Source of the DNA: Acanthaster planci
Taxonomy: Eukaryota > Echinodermata > Asteroidea > Valvatida > Acanthasteridae
Direction of reading: 5' to 3'
Length of the DNA stretch: 64,000 nt
Assembly (NCBI RefSeq): GCF_001949145.1
Contig: NW_019091424.1
Location: 1,625,571 to 1,689,570 of the forward strand
The stretch's first letter is position 1. The number at the start of each line of letters is the position of its first letter. Shown in pieces: positions 39,545 to 50,300 of the stretch. The notes beneath the pieces were generated by a model, which was not told where the DNA came from, ran no database searches, and was given only the letters and a program-made list of their open reading frames with translations. A program made the translations under genes and the position numbers.

Positions 39545-39795
39545 CGGGATGATGGCAATTCCAGAGGAAAGTTCGGGCAGTTTGGCAGGCAATTTAAGTC
39601 CAACCGCTGTAACCCGCGTACGTACGTCCCGGATGATATCCGTACGTTTTATGACCACTGCGCACACTCAAAAGAACGCGGCCGTGTCAATCAAATCGAC
39701 CCCGCCTGGCTCTTCTATGATACAGGGGTGCCCCTCTGGTCGACTCCCCCCATGCGATAGACACAAGAGGGCGCGCTAGTTTCTGATTGGCTGAA
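39545..39795 (-). promoter_or_regulatory. candidate CCAAT promoter and noncoding first exon (catenin gene?)
   Basis: On the minus strand TCAGCCAATCAG (CCAAT/Y-box type) lies at 39794-39783. A GC- and CpG-rich stretch with TACGTACG motifs follows, then a strong donor ATCATCCCG|GTGAGT ending the exon at 39545. The only ATG frame I traced (from GCATGGGGGG) stops after about a dozen codons, so the exon would be 5' UTR with a small upstream ORF. Its strand and position fit a distal first exon of the catenin gene. There is no direct proof of the join. Confidence 0.45.
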
Positions 39796-41124
39796 AAAAT
39801 CACCAGTTGATTGCCGACCACTGTCAACGTAATAATTTTCCGTCGAAATACGCAAAAATATCATTTCAAACTGCGCCAAAAATGTACAGTAATTAATTCC
39901 GGTCAGATTTGGTTAATGTTACAGTGATATGTAAATGCAGAACTCCAATTGTTCGATTATCCATTATGAGCACATTCGGAAAATGTTCAAATGATGAAAA
40001 TTGAGGAGGGCAGAATTTTTTAAAATGACTCTTTGGGGGGGGGTTACTTTGGGCTCTCGCAAGCCCCGGGGGAGAACAGGAGTGACGTACATAAAAAATC
40101 GTCCCTTTTTAATAAAAGATGCCATATGTGTGGGAGCATGGACCCCGGTTTATTAATGCATTTAGATCAAATGCATTGATTGACTCTCTGGAACATGGGA
40201 ACTATTCCCTTGACGGGGGGGGGGGGTGTTCTACAGCGACGTCGACGCCTTTCACACCTTTGTGAATCCTCAACGAAGGGGACCAAGCATAGCTCTTTTG
40301 CTTTTTTGCTGTCGTACCAATTGTTTTAGGGGAGTTACAAGTTAATTCCCGATGAGGGGACTGACCAAGGAGAAAAGTGCCGAAGCACGCGGCATTTTTT
40401 GCGCGTTGTCCCACAACAGCTCAAAATCTTTTCTTGCCCGGCGGACCTTTTAGTAGCGTGGGAAGTGCGGATGCACCCCTGCATCACCTAGTTACGGTCC
40501 AGGGGACAACATGGCTTTTACAGTTTTTAAAAGTGGACCATGGAATTCTCATGCACTGTGGAATGAATGAGCTTGGGGGGTTATTCTGGGGAAAATCCTA
40601 CTGGCTCAGCGCCCTGAGGGTGCATTCCACCCAATTGTTAGATTTCTACGCACGAGTTCATCAATATTTTGTGATCTCGCAGTGGTGGTTTTACAAAGAC
40701 ATGTCATAATCAGGAGGGATCATAGATCATTCTGGTTTGGGATCTTTCTTTCACAAAAAGCCCCCGCCAACCTGCGGGCAAATGTTGGATAGAGGCGGGC
40801 AGCTACATTCAGAGCTGAGCGAATAGTTTTACAACTATTTTGGGGGTATCTTCGGGGAAAGGCGAATAAAAAATCGTGTGGCTAACCCCTATAAACTTGA
40901 AACGAAAAGTGCACTGGTGGCCGTAATCTTGAATTTCCAGTGAAAAAACGGAGGTCAAACTCTTCCCGAGAGTCCACAGGCGGCGCTATTTCAGTCTGAT
41001 TTTGCACTGTTTTCAGCGGGCGCGTATTTGTGCAGGTTTCAAGGAGTGCAACGGGAACCCAAAGTTACACCACTAAACGTAAATGGCGCCCTCTGTTGTC
41101 TGACAGACGATAAATAGCAACAAT
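39796..41124. other. putative divergent intergenic region
   Basis: No coding exon was recognised. It is bounded by a minus-strand first-exon candidate on the left and a plus-strand one on the right. It contains G runs near 40033 and 40216 and a CTCF-like site at 41086-41099, just before the right-hand start codon. Confidence 0.45.
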
Positions 41125-41155
41125 ATGGCGCCTGATAAACAACCCGACGGGAAAG
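41125..41155 (+). CDS. candidate alternative first coding exon of the ankyrin gene
   Basis: CAACAATATGGCGCCTGATA begins a 31-nt open stretch encoding MAPDKQPDGK that ends at the donor GGGAAAG|GTATGT. The exon leaves one base over (phase 1). That is exactly what ankyrin exon 2 at 49469 accepts, giving MAPDKQPDGK-DSTHELMEA. The surroundings are GC-richer and CpG-containing, as at a promoter. It could instead belong to another transcript; no join is proven. Confidence 0.45.
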
Positions 41156-41654
41156 GTATGTGCAGAAGTTCCGAACCTAAAAAGATGAAAAAATCTTCTA
41201 CAGTTTGGTCCAAAAAGTGTCCGATTGCCGGTTAAATGAAACTTGTGGATATTTTCATATCAGAACTTTCACAGCAGGCTGTAGGCCTATATTGGTACAT
41301 TGTCCAAACCGAAAGGTTCAGTAACTATTTTTTGCTACTCAGGATTAGGCCTAATAGTACTATAGTAATATACATGTAGTTTGCAGATTTTGACCTTCCA
41401 CAAAGTATCACTTTAGTTTAAACTTGATGCTAACTTGAGCAAATTCCATCCTGAAAGACGAAAGTATATGTCAAAAACCTGCAAACTCAGCGGTTTGAGT
41501 GACACCACTGGGAGGAATGTGAAATCAGGCTCAAAGTGACATCAAGGTTACGTCTATATAGGCCACTTACATGTGGTAACAAAGGATTGTTGTCATACTA
41601 TTACTGGTACTACAGTAGGCTTTGCCCTTCACACTGTATTATTGGTGTGTCTAA

Positions 41655-41762
41655 GAATCACAAAAATGGACAAATTTGCTTGGAAGGGATTCGAACCCAC
41701 AACTTACTGAATACGAGCGTAGACGTCTTAACTACACGACCACTAAGTTTGTCGGTGGACAA
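41655..41762 (-). mobile_element. tRNA-derived SINE, relative of family A
   Basis: The minus strand reads TTAGTGGTCGTGTAGTTAAG ACGTCT (A box) and TTGTGGGTTCGAATCCCTTC (B box), like the heads at 5539 and 51866. The tail (AAATTTGTCCATTTTTGTGA) differs, so it is a different subfamily or a truncated copy. Confidence 0.65.
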
Positions 41763-42828
41763 TTGGGATTAGATGGAACATAAAGCTTGCCCAAATAGGG
41801 GCAATTCACAAAAGAGCTCCCGTAAGAGGTCGCCGTGGGGAGACAATCTCCCAAGTTTGCGGATGTGGGTAAAAATTTGGCCAATGCGCCGTGATTTGAA
41901 GTTCAAGCGATTGGTGATAGACTTGGCATCATTTCCATGTCTGGCTTTTCCTTATTTTTAACCCCCTGATATTTTGAATTTTTTTTTCGCAGTTATGGGT
42001 CATATTTTGCTTCCAAAACATCAAACTGACAGTGGCAGAATGATTTTCAGAGTGGGACGGGGGTTATTTTTGACACCACCAGGCATCAGTCATTGTTAAA
42101 AAGGACCTGCTGTATGAATTGGTTTATCCCCAAGTCTGAAAATGGAGGGGCCAGTGGCCTCCCTGCCCCCTCTTCCATTGCCAGTGCATGAAACTGCATC
42201 TTTCAACTAATCTCAAAGGTTTTCTTATATGGTGTAATTCAAACTATCTGCTCTGAGCAGGAACAATAGAGGGCGTGCTTTCACAACAGTGATGGCCCTT
42301 GAGTGGGAACCATTACCCGTGTGCACAGGTTTATGCGACCGATCATTCTGTTTGAAAGTGCAGTCTTCGCACGAACATGCACGAGCCTGGTCGGAAAACT
42401 TCCCATCAACTTGCCTTCTCTGTGCCAGTGAGGGTGCACTTCAACTTGACTCCGATAAAGAGGCCTACAAGTTGTTCTGATTCAGAGCCAAAGCCTGAAA
42501 CAGAGACAGAACGGAGACAGAGGCGGGTTGGGACAGTCCACCATTGTTAAGTGGTGCCATAATTAAAAAGAAATAAAGTCGTGGCCGATTGAAAATTTTG
42601 AATTGCATTTGCGTACCTTCTGTTCTGTACTTGGGAGAGTATGTTACAAAATTTCGCTGAATGTTTCACTGAATCTGGAACAGTACCAGGCACGAAACAT
42701 GCTAAAGGTGGCCGGTATAGTTACCGTCATGTTTCCTGATGGTGTTACATTTTTTGCCACGCTGTGAGCACTCCACAATCTGTTCTGCGTAACACGTAGG
42801 CTGAAACTACAAGCAGATTGAAGACTTG

Positions 42829-42963
42829 TTTGTTTCACATGGATCTGGATCACGATCAGTTACGGGTACCTCAAAGCTGGTTTACACCATTCATTAGACG
42901 GGTTCTGGTGTCAGTGAACCAACATCAGATCTTTGATCATAATCTGAATCCACGCGAAACATC
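42829..42963 (+). mobile_element. GATC-rich palindromic MITE, family 3, copy b
   Basis: It begins TGTTTCACATGGATCTGGAT CACGATCAG and ends TTTGATCATAATCTGAATCC ACGCGAAACA, so its ends are imperfect inverted repeats. It aligns along its length with the reverse complement of 1308-1440. Confidence 0.72.
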
Positions 42964-45900
42964 AGGCCCCGAGATGAGAGAGCAATTTCCTTTTTTAACT
43001 GAAAATCAATGCCCAGTTTGATGTCAATACTGACGGGTAAATTTGGTTCCATCCATTTTTTTTTTTACAAACAAGAATAAAAACTTGGTAAAAATATGAA
43101 GTTCTCTTCTTTTTCTTGGAGGTTCAGCCTGCATGCCTCACAAGCACAGAATGTTCCTGGATATTGAAATGCTTGCAGATGTTTACAATTGTAGTGGAAA
43201 CACAGCTAACGTGACTGGCCCCGTGTACTGTGTTTTGTGTGACCTGCACTTTGCTTTTCCCTGCCCCAATCATTAAAAGTAAACCTCCTCAACCTGCCCA
43301 TTCAGGCATGCTTTCCTTCGCTTGACTGACTCCATTCTCAGCGAGCCATTGTACAGGAACCTGTTGTTGGCTGATTTTCTCTTGTTAGTTGGAACCCCCT
43401 TAAGCAATGAGATCCCAGCGGTAGACTTGTCCAGGTCCTCCTGGCGTTGTAGCCTAGAACTTGGTTTGGTTCCGTCCATTGTGTGGTACAGTTCACCACA
43501 GAAGAGAGAAACTTAGATTGAAGTGTAGTGTAAGACACCTTTTCTTTTTCAGAAGAAAACAAATTGATGCAGCTGCCAAGCATTTTGCTCTGGTGCTGTA
43601 AAATCCCCTTGCAACCTTCGTTTCTGGATTGCGCTGTTCAGTAAAAACAAAATCGCTTGGGAAGCATTCTTTCAACTCCAGAAGACTTTGTTTTTAAACC
43701 TCTTGATCAGTAAAAGTTATTTTTATTTTCCAGAGAGTTTTTTTCTGAATTTACAATGCCTATTTCAGGGAGTGAAAAAGAACAAATTGGTTAAATATCG
43801 TAACTATCAGACCAACTTGCGCAGGCATAGTACTGTTCAGAGTCACTCAGAACTGCCTGCGTTTGCTAGCTACATGTGTTGAGCAAATCAACTTAATAAC
43901 TGACTTGGTCAAGTCTATGAACCACCTTGGATGTTTTGTCACTGGGCAACGTGTCAGAAAGCCCAGTCATGTATGATCCATATTGTGGGCCAAACTACGT
44001 ATTTATTGTGGCTATCAACTCTTGCACAATCGTGTTTATGGCGCAGTAGATTAAACTCAACACCGGTAAACCCTTGTGGTCCTGAAATAAACTACCAAAG
44101 TTTAACTTGGATTTGGGGGTCGGTATTAACGCCGGAAGTTGATAACATTTTGCACCAGCCACTCATGATTTGGGTTACCTGTCATTTGATAATGGGCATC
44201 AATCAAGATAGCATTGTTGTATGACACATTCCTGAGTGTGAAAAGATCTGATTGGAATTGGACAAGTTTAAGCGTGCAGAGCAGCATTTTGGCGAGGGCC
44301 TCGGTTGAATTTTGTGTGATTCCTAATTTTTGACAACTCATCGATTTTGGCCCAGGAATCTGGCCAAGTTGCAGATGTGACTGCTTGGGACTCCTTGTTG
44401 CTATGGCAACCCTGAAAGTGTCAACTGTAGTTGGAGAGAGTTGGCCATATATTTGGTGTAAATGAAATCAGAAGTTCTGTCGGCAGACCCACATGGAGGT
44501 GTCGGTAACATCAATACCACTTGTGTAATCAACAGCATTGTTGAACTGTTTGTATGTGTATGTGAAGTGGCGTTTGGTGGATCGCTGTTCTGTAGCAACA
44601 GGAGAAGGGTTCCTCATGCGAGGCAATTTTCACTGGCTTGCCAACGTCGCCCGGGGCTGAGATTATTGACCATTCCTACCACCTGTGGTACATACAATAC
44701 TCCACAGCGTTTAATCCTAAGCACATCCAAGACAACTTGTTGAATGGATGTGTGTTTTGAAGGTGTTCTAGCAAGTACTATGCATTACTCTCTGCGGTGC
44801 TTGACGAGCACGGCTACCTAAACTTCTGTCAACTCTGTAAAAGAAGAATTCCCTTTTGAAACTTCACACTTCTGAAAAATTTGGGGCTGAGCCGAGGAGA
44901 AGCAGAACAGGAATCGGCTGGAAATTATTTCTGTTGGAGTATTCCAAGACTGTCAGCCTCCAACTGGGAGATGTGGATCTTTACAGCATGACAAATACAC
45001 TCTGAGGAGTGTGTGTGGAGATGTTTAAATTAGCGATTAGTTGGGGATGAAAAAGCATGGAGAAGAGGTGCCAGTAAACTTTTGCTGTAATCTTTTTGAG
45101 AGTGCTTGATGTGCTTGTCCATGGAGAGCTGGACAAATCTCATCTTTGAAAGCTGCAAGACACCTGTGATGCTGATTATTAAGGGAACTGGTTGGCTTTG
45201 TGTCATGCAAATCCTTTAAGACTGGGATTTTTACAAAGAGGCGGTCTTTCAGCAAGAGTGGTGCAAGCCAGAGCGAGATTTGAATCCAGCGGTGGAGACA
45301 TCTGCCAGCGATTTGGAAAGAAATTGTCTGTTTGAAATGAGTAGTTCCAAAGGAGTAACGTGGTAAAAGTGAGAAGGTGTTTTGTGAGCTCCGTGGCCTT
45401 TCAGTCACCTTTCCCTGCTCTTCGAGACTGTCATCAGTTGGGGCTTACCAAGATCATGTGGACTTTAACACTTCAGGATGCATTGTGTTTAGATGCATTG
45501 GCTTGATGCCTCTTCCACACCGGACATCATTTGAAACTTTCAACAGGAGCACGTATAGCCAAAAGTCCACTACAAGAATTTGCTGGTTATCTGTGAGCGT
45601 ACGTTTACAGTAGATTTTTTCAAAGTGTCATCAAGCCTTCGTTGCAAATCCCATCAGAAAAATAAGGAGAAAAAAGGAAATATTTACCCGAAAGTTGATC
45701 AGCTCTGATAGCTCAACGAGTCACTTCACTGAAGACTGCAGTTGGCTGTAGCTGAAGTTCCTTCACATGTCTGTGCACGAAATTTCAGTCAGGAGACATT
45801 TATTAAAAGGTTCGTCGATTTGGTGGAATATTTCACCCGTGCTTGGTAGGTCTGAGTGTGACTAGGGGTTACGAAGGGCTCGTCATTGCTTGCTTAGTAG

Positions 45901-46991
45901 CGGACCTGTTACAGTATTGCAAGACTCAATCAGTTGGCACTGCCAACCTAATTTCTCTTCTGCAGAAATCTGGTTTCATTGTGAAAGTTCTAACAAGTCC
46001 ATGCAATGCATTCATTTGGTGATTTACAATAGTTTTGTCCCAAAATTGTTGTTCTTTAGTCCTGCATGGGTTTTCTGTGTGTTTAGAAACCTTCAAAACC
46101 TTGCTGAAGATACGGTATTTAGTCCTTTGCACTGGTTCGAGAAGTTGTTATGAGTTTTGAGGCTGGTATGTAACAAGCTCTGAAGTGCAGATTGTGAAGG
46201 CAAAAACTCCAACCCAAAACAAACAAAAGGACAGAAAATCTTCTATACACAATGCGTGCGCTCACTAAACAAAGATGAGGGCTTGATAACAAGATTGACA
46301 CCGTGTAAAGAATGCAAACGGATTAATTGGAAAATACCACCATGACTTAATAACCATCACACGCCAAACAATCACTGCGTGGGAAGGATTTCGGTGTTCA
46401 CTCTGGTCATTAATGCTCTGCATTCAAGCAGAACTATTTTGTAAGAAAGAAGAGGACATTTCTGGCGTTCAAGCAATGAGCTTTGGGGATGTGAGGTGAC
46501 AGGTCTCGCAGCTGAAGAGGAAAGCCAGGTGGCGTGTTGCTAAAGAAGTGTCGGTTGAAGAGCCTCTCTGTGCACGAGAATTGATTGTCGTTGTGAAGTT
46601 GTGAAGTCTGCCTTTGTTTCTCTGTCCGGTTGTGGAGGATCATTTGCCTCCTCGTCAATCAGACAATCGTTTTGGCAGATGTTTTAAGTTGGCAATTCGT
46701 TAAGCATCTCAGGTGACATCAGTGATGCTAGGTGTATTTTACAGAACCATATCTCCAGCATTCAGGATTGAAGCTTGCCAGTATGCAGTTTTCATCACTT
46801 GGAACCGAAAGCCCGCATTTTCTTCAGTTGTCAAGATTTTTCCAACTGTTTTTGCTAGAAGCTCAGAAGAAATTTCCTTTGAGTTAGTAGCTGTGCTTGG
46901 CCTCTTCAAACTGTCTTCCTAGAAGATTTTGAAAAAAGAAGATTGGTCAAAGTTACGGCAACCTTCAAACTGTTGTAAGCAGCTGGGTAAT

Positions 46992-47331
46992 ATGGCAAGA
47001 AGAGAACCGACCAAAAAGACTCATCCCGTACGGAACCAGTCGCAGTCAAAAATCATTCTAAGGGAAAACACGATGACGCTTGGTGAGAAGGTCGCCCTTT
47101 ACCATCACCGCGCAGATGATTTGGACAATGTACGCGTGGCAGCATTCAGGGAATGGCCTCGCGCTGCCAACAGTAGACATGCTTTTGTAACCGAGGAGGC
47201 TCGGGCGGCTGATATGAAAACAGAGGGAGGATTTGGAAGAAAGAAATCAAATGCCAAGGGAGAGAGATTTATCCCCACTGGACGGCGATCAGCGAGCAAT
47301 ATGAGTTTGGCTGTGTGTGTGTCTGTGACAG
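46992..47331 (+). CDS. ankyrin gene exon 1 (unrecognised N-terminal region)
   Basis: It encodes MARREPTKKTHPVRNQSQSK and onward through NTMTLGEKVALYHHRADDLD, EARAADMKTEGGFGRKKSNA and SNMSLAVCVSVT (113 residues). The donor is GACAG|GTACGT, phase 1. A good acceptor (pyrimidine tract then CCTAG) at 46922 suggests that further upstream exons exist. The 23 codons from there to the ATG are open. Confidence 0.75.
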
Positions 47332-50300
47332 GTACGTCGTTTTGATAAAGTTTTGCCACTCAACCTTTAAAACTTTAAATGTGCAAATGTTTGAAATCAT
47401 TTTTTTTGTAAACAGTCTGTAATTTCTGCCCTGTTGGCTCTCAAAGTGGAAGAGAGCTTGCTGTCTAAGAAATGTAGGCAATATCTGTACTATCCTAGTT
47501 TAAAAACTGCAGTTTTGAGATGCAGAAATTCAACGTAAGGATAAATAATGATTAATTCCCTTAGGAAAATCGGACTGCTGTGACTGCTGAGTTTGTGGAA
47601 ACTTCTCTTGGGTCTTTATTGAAGCAGAATCTTAGGACTATTTTTTCATGGATTTTGTTTGACTAGATTAAAAATCTGCCCAGGAAAACTGAGATTTTAT
47701 CAGGTTGTATACAGTTATCAGTCTCAAAGATGCACGAATGAGTCGTCACTGTGTACCTTTTCAACATCTTAATCACATCACTCTAGTCATCTTGGTGAAT
47801 GTCCGTAAATAGTAAGTTGCATCAAATAGAGGTAAAAAAAATAGAGAGGTAAAAAGAGATAAAGAAGCAAACAAACTCAGAAGTTTGAAACAGAAATTCT
47901 GAAGTTTAGATTTGGATAACCTTTGAGTGTTGACATGATTTGTACTTTTATAAAATGACTTCACCTTTACTTATGTTGTGATTCTGTTTTTGGTAGAAAT
48001 TTGATAAGCTTGTTTCAAAATCGCTCTTTTCCCTATTGTGAATGCAGGCACAAAATCAATACGTGGAGTTCCACAACTCAATACAAAGTATTGTAACTGA
48101 TTAGAAATCTCACACAGAAGACACTCCCCGCGCTAGAAATGACATGTAGGTCATAACAGGTCCTCACAAGTCAATCATAGGCCAGATTTTCTCAAGTCAC
48201 AGACCGTTCAACTGAATTGAGACAAACAAGCTTCCAGGACGCTCGTGTGGCATTTTTTTCATTCGTCTCCTGATCACAGTTATTGAATTCCCCCTCTGCA
48301 TTGCACTTTAGGTCAGCCTGCACCCCCAACGATCGATCCGCAGGTGTGGCCCGCATATCCCACGCTGCTCGGAAACTGCAAAGTTTTCTGCACAAGAAAA
48401 ACCTTTAATGCCACACCGAGTTAACAATTTGTCCATCAATTTTCCATCAGTCACAAAAGAGCGTTTCCCACAGCCAACCTGTGTTGACATTGCATGTTAG
48501 CAACACCTTCAGACTCCTTTATAAACGGGAACAATCATCTTGATATGGTTGATGGACTTGTTGACTGGGCTGGTCTTGACAAAGAATGACTCTGTATCCA
48601 CAATCTGGAGAGATAAATGGTTGAACATTGATTTTTATTCAATTTCTCTTCAAGCAATAGTTAAACTATAAACTTGAGGAGTTTAGTAAAGAAATGAATG
48701 TATAGTTTTCATCCACATGTAGTGACGGCTTGTGTGTTGGATCTAAGTATCAAGCCACTGAAAGCAGCAAAGAAATGTTTTTTAAAATGTTAAGAGGGAA
48801 AGGTAATTGTTTGGTAACGTGCTTCATAGTGACATGTAAAAATACCCAAATTTAGCCTTGGCCCTTGGAAAGGCTAAAGAGGTTACATAAAGAAATTCTC
48901 GGTTTTTATTTTTTTGAAATTTAGGTCTGCATATGACCTGGCGTCCCTGGTGGACATTGTGACTAAATCCCACAATATGCATCTGGAGCTCATTTTCAAT
49001 TCCTTTTCTGGGCAAGAATTATTGCTTAATATGCCATTCTCTTCAACATGCATTATGTTTATACAGGTATATCACCCAGGTACACGGGTGAAAAAACTTT
49101 CCTGTGTGTTTTCCAAGTGTAAGATTTGTCTGTAGACCTGTAACATGACGTTTGGCAACTCATGACTGACTGAGTCATTTGATGGTTGACAAAATTTTGG
49201 AAAAGATGAAAGGCCAGAAAAGGCTTGAAATTCTAAAGTCGTGGAGAGGTGTGAATCGCAAAGACTTTGGAGATGTTTGACAGGAACTTTGGTATGAACA
49301 CATTGCAAATTTGGGAGACTTTGGATGAAAAGTTGGTGTGTCACGGCAGATTTTCGGGAAGTATTTTCACAAAAAGGAAAGAACAAAGCAGCCAAGCACT
49401 CCAGGTGATATTTTTGAGGCCTGTGAAATCAATCACGTCAGCAATGAACAGTCTTTTTCTCATTCAAGATTCCACCCACGAGCTGATGGAGGCAGCGGAG
49501 AAGGGCGATGCGTCAGTCGTCCGCCGTGTCTTGAAGGAGAGCTCGGCCGACATGAACTTTGGCCACTCGGGCGACTACAGAACGGCTCTCCTCCGGGCGT
49601 GCCAGTATGGGCAGGTGGACGTCGTTAAGGAATTGCTAGAGGTTGGCACTGTTACATGTACATGTATTTACTTTTTTCCTAATAGACTGGTTATTATCCA
49701 AACAGTTTTAAAAATACTGAGACTTTTGATGAAATTAACTTCTGTATGGAAAATGGATGAATCCGTTACCCGATGACTTAAATAGGCAAGTGTAATATGT
49801 GAAGCCATTGCCTAGAAGCTTGCACATCATCTTGCTGAAATTTTCAAAATTCTTAACAGGCTGGTGCTGACACGAGTATCAGGACGGTCAAGAACCGGAC
49901 TCTCCTGCACGAGGCCTGCGTTGGCGGCCACCCGAAGGTCTTGGAGCTGCTCCTGGATCGGTTTGACGACATTGATGCCGTGGACGCAGAGGGCCAGAGC
50001 GCGTGCCACGTCGCAGGGTTCCAGGGAGAGCTGGAGTGCTTGCAGGTGCTGGCCGAGAAAGGTAGCCATGTTGGATTGAGCATTCAGGCAGGAAACATTC
50101 CTGCATTTCAATCAGGATTGAGTACTTCTTGTGCAAAGGTCTAAAATAATTCCGTTCTGCTTGGTAAAACAAGTCAATGATGCTTTTGAAACTAATTCAT
50201 GCACATGTTATGAAATGCACCCAGCGAACTTTCAGCAGAATGAGCACAACCATGATGCATCTTTGCCTAATAATGTGGCATTCACTTCAGCATTGACATT

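Larger units (their letters stand above)
41156..46922 (+). other. stretch without a firm gene, probable 5' intron of the ankyrin gene
   Basis: No coding exon has convincing homology. It contains an opposite-strand tRNA-derived SINE (41655-41762) and MITE family 3 copy b (42829-42963). The interval from about 43.3 to 46.9 kb is unusually poor in recognisable repeats and in the ACATGTACATGT motif. It may hold 5' UTR sequence. Confidence 0.5.

Noticed and set aside
46929-46991. Upstream extension of ankyrin exon 1 from a TTG
   Set aside because: A TTG start is not expected in an animal gene. The ATG at 46992 is used instead, though an upstream coding exon joining at 46923 cannot be excluded.
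48925-49066. Possible extra exon in ankyrin intron 1 (SAYDLASLVDIVTKSHNMHL)
   Set aside because: It has splice-like ends, but entering from the phase-1 donor of exon 1 gives a stop after 12 codons. Direct joining of exon 1 to exon 2 is in phase.
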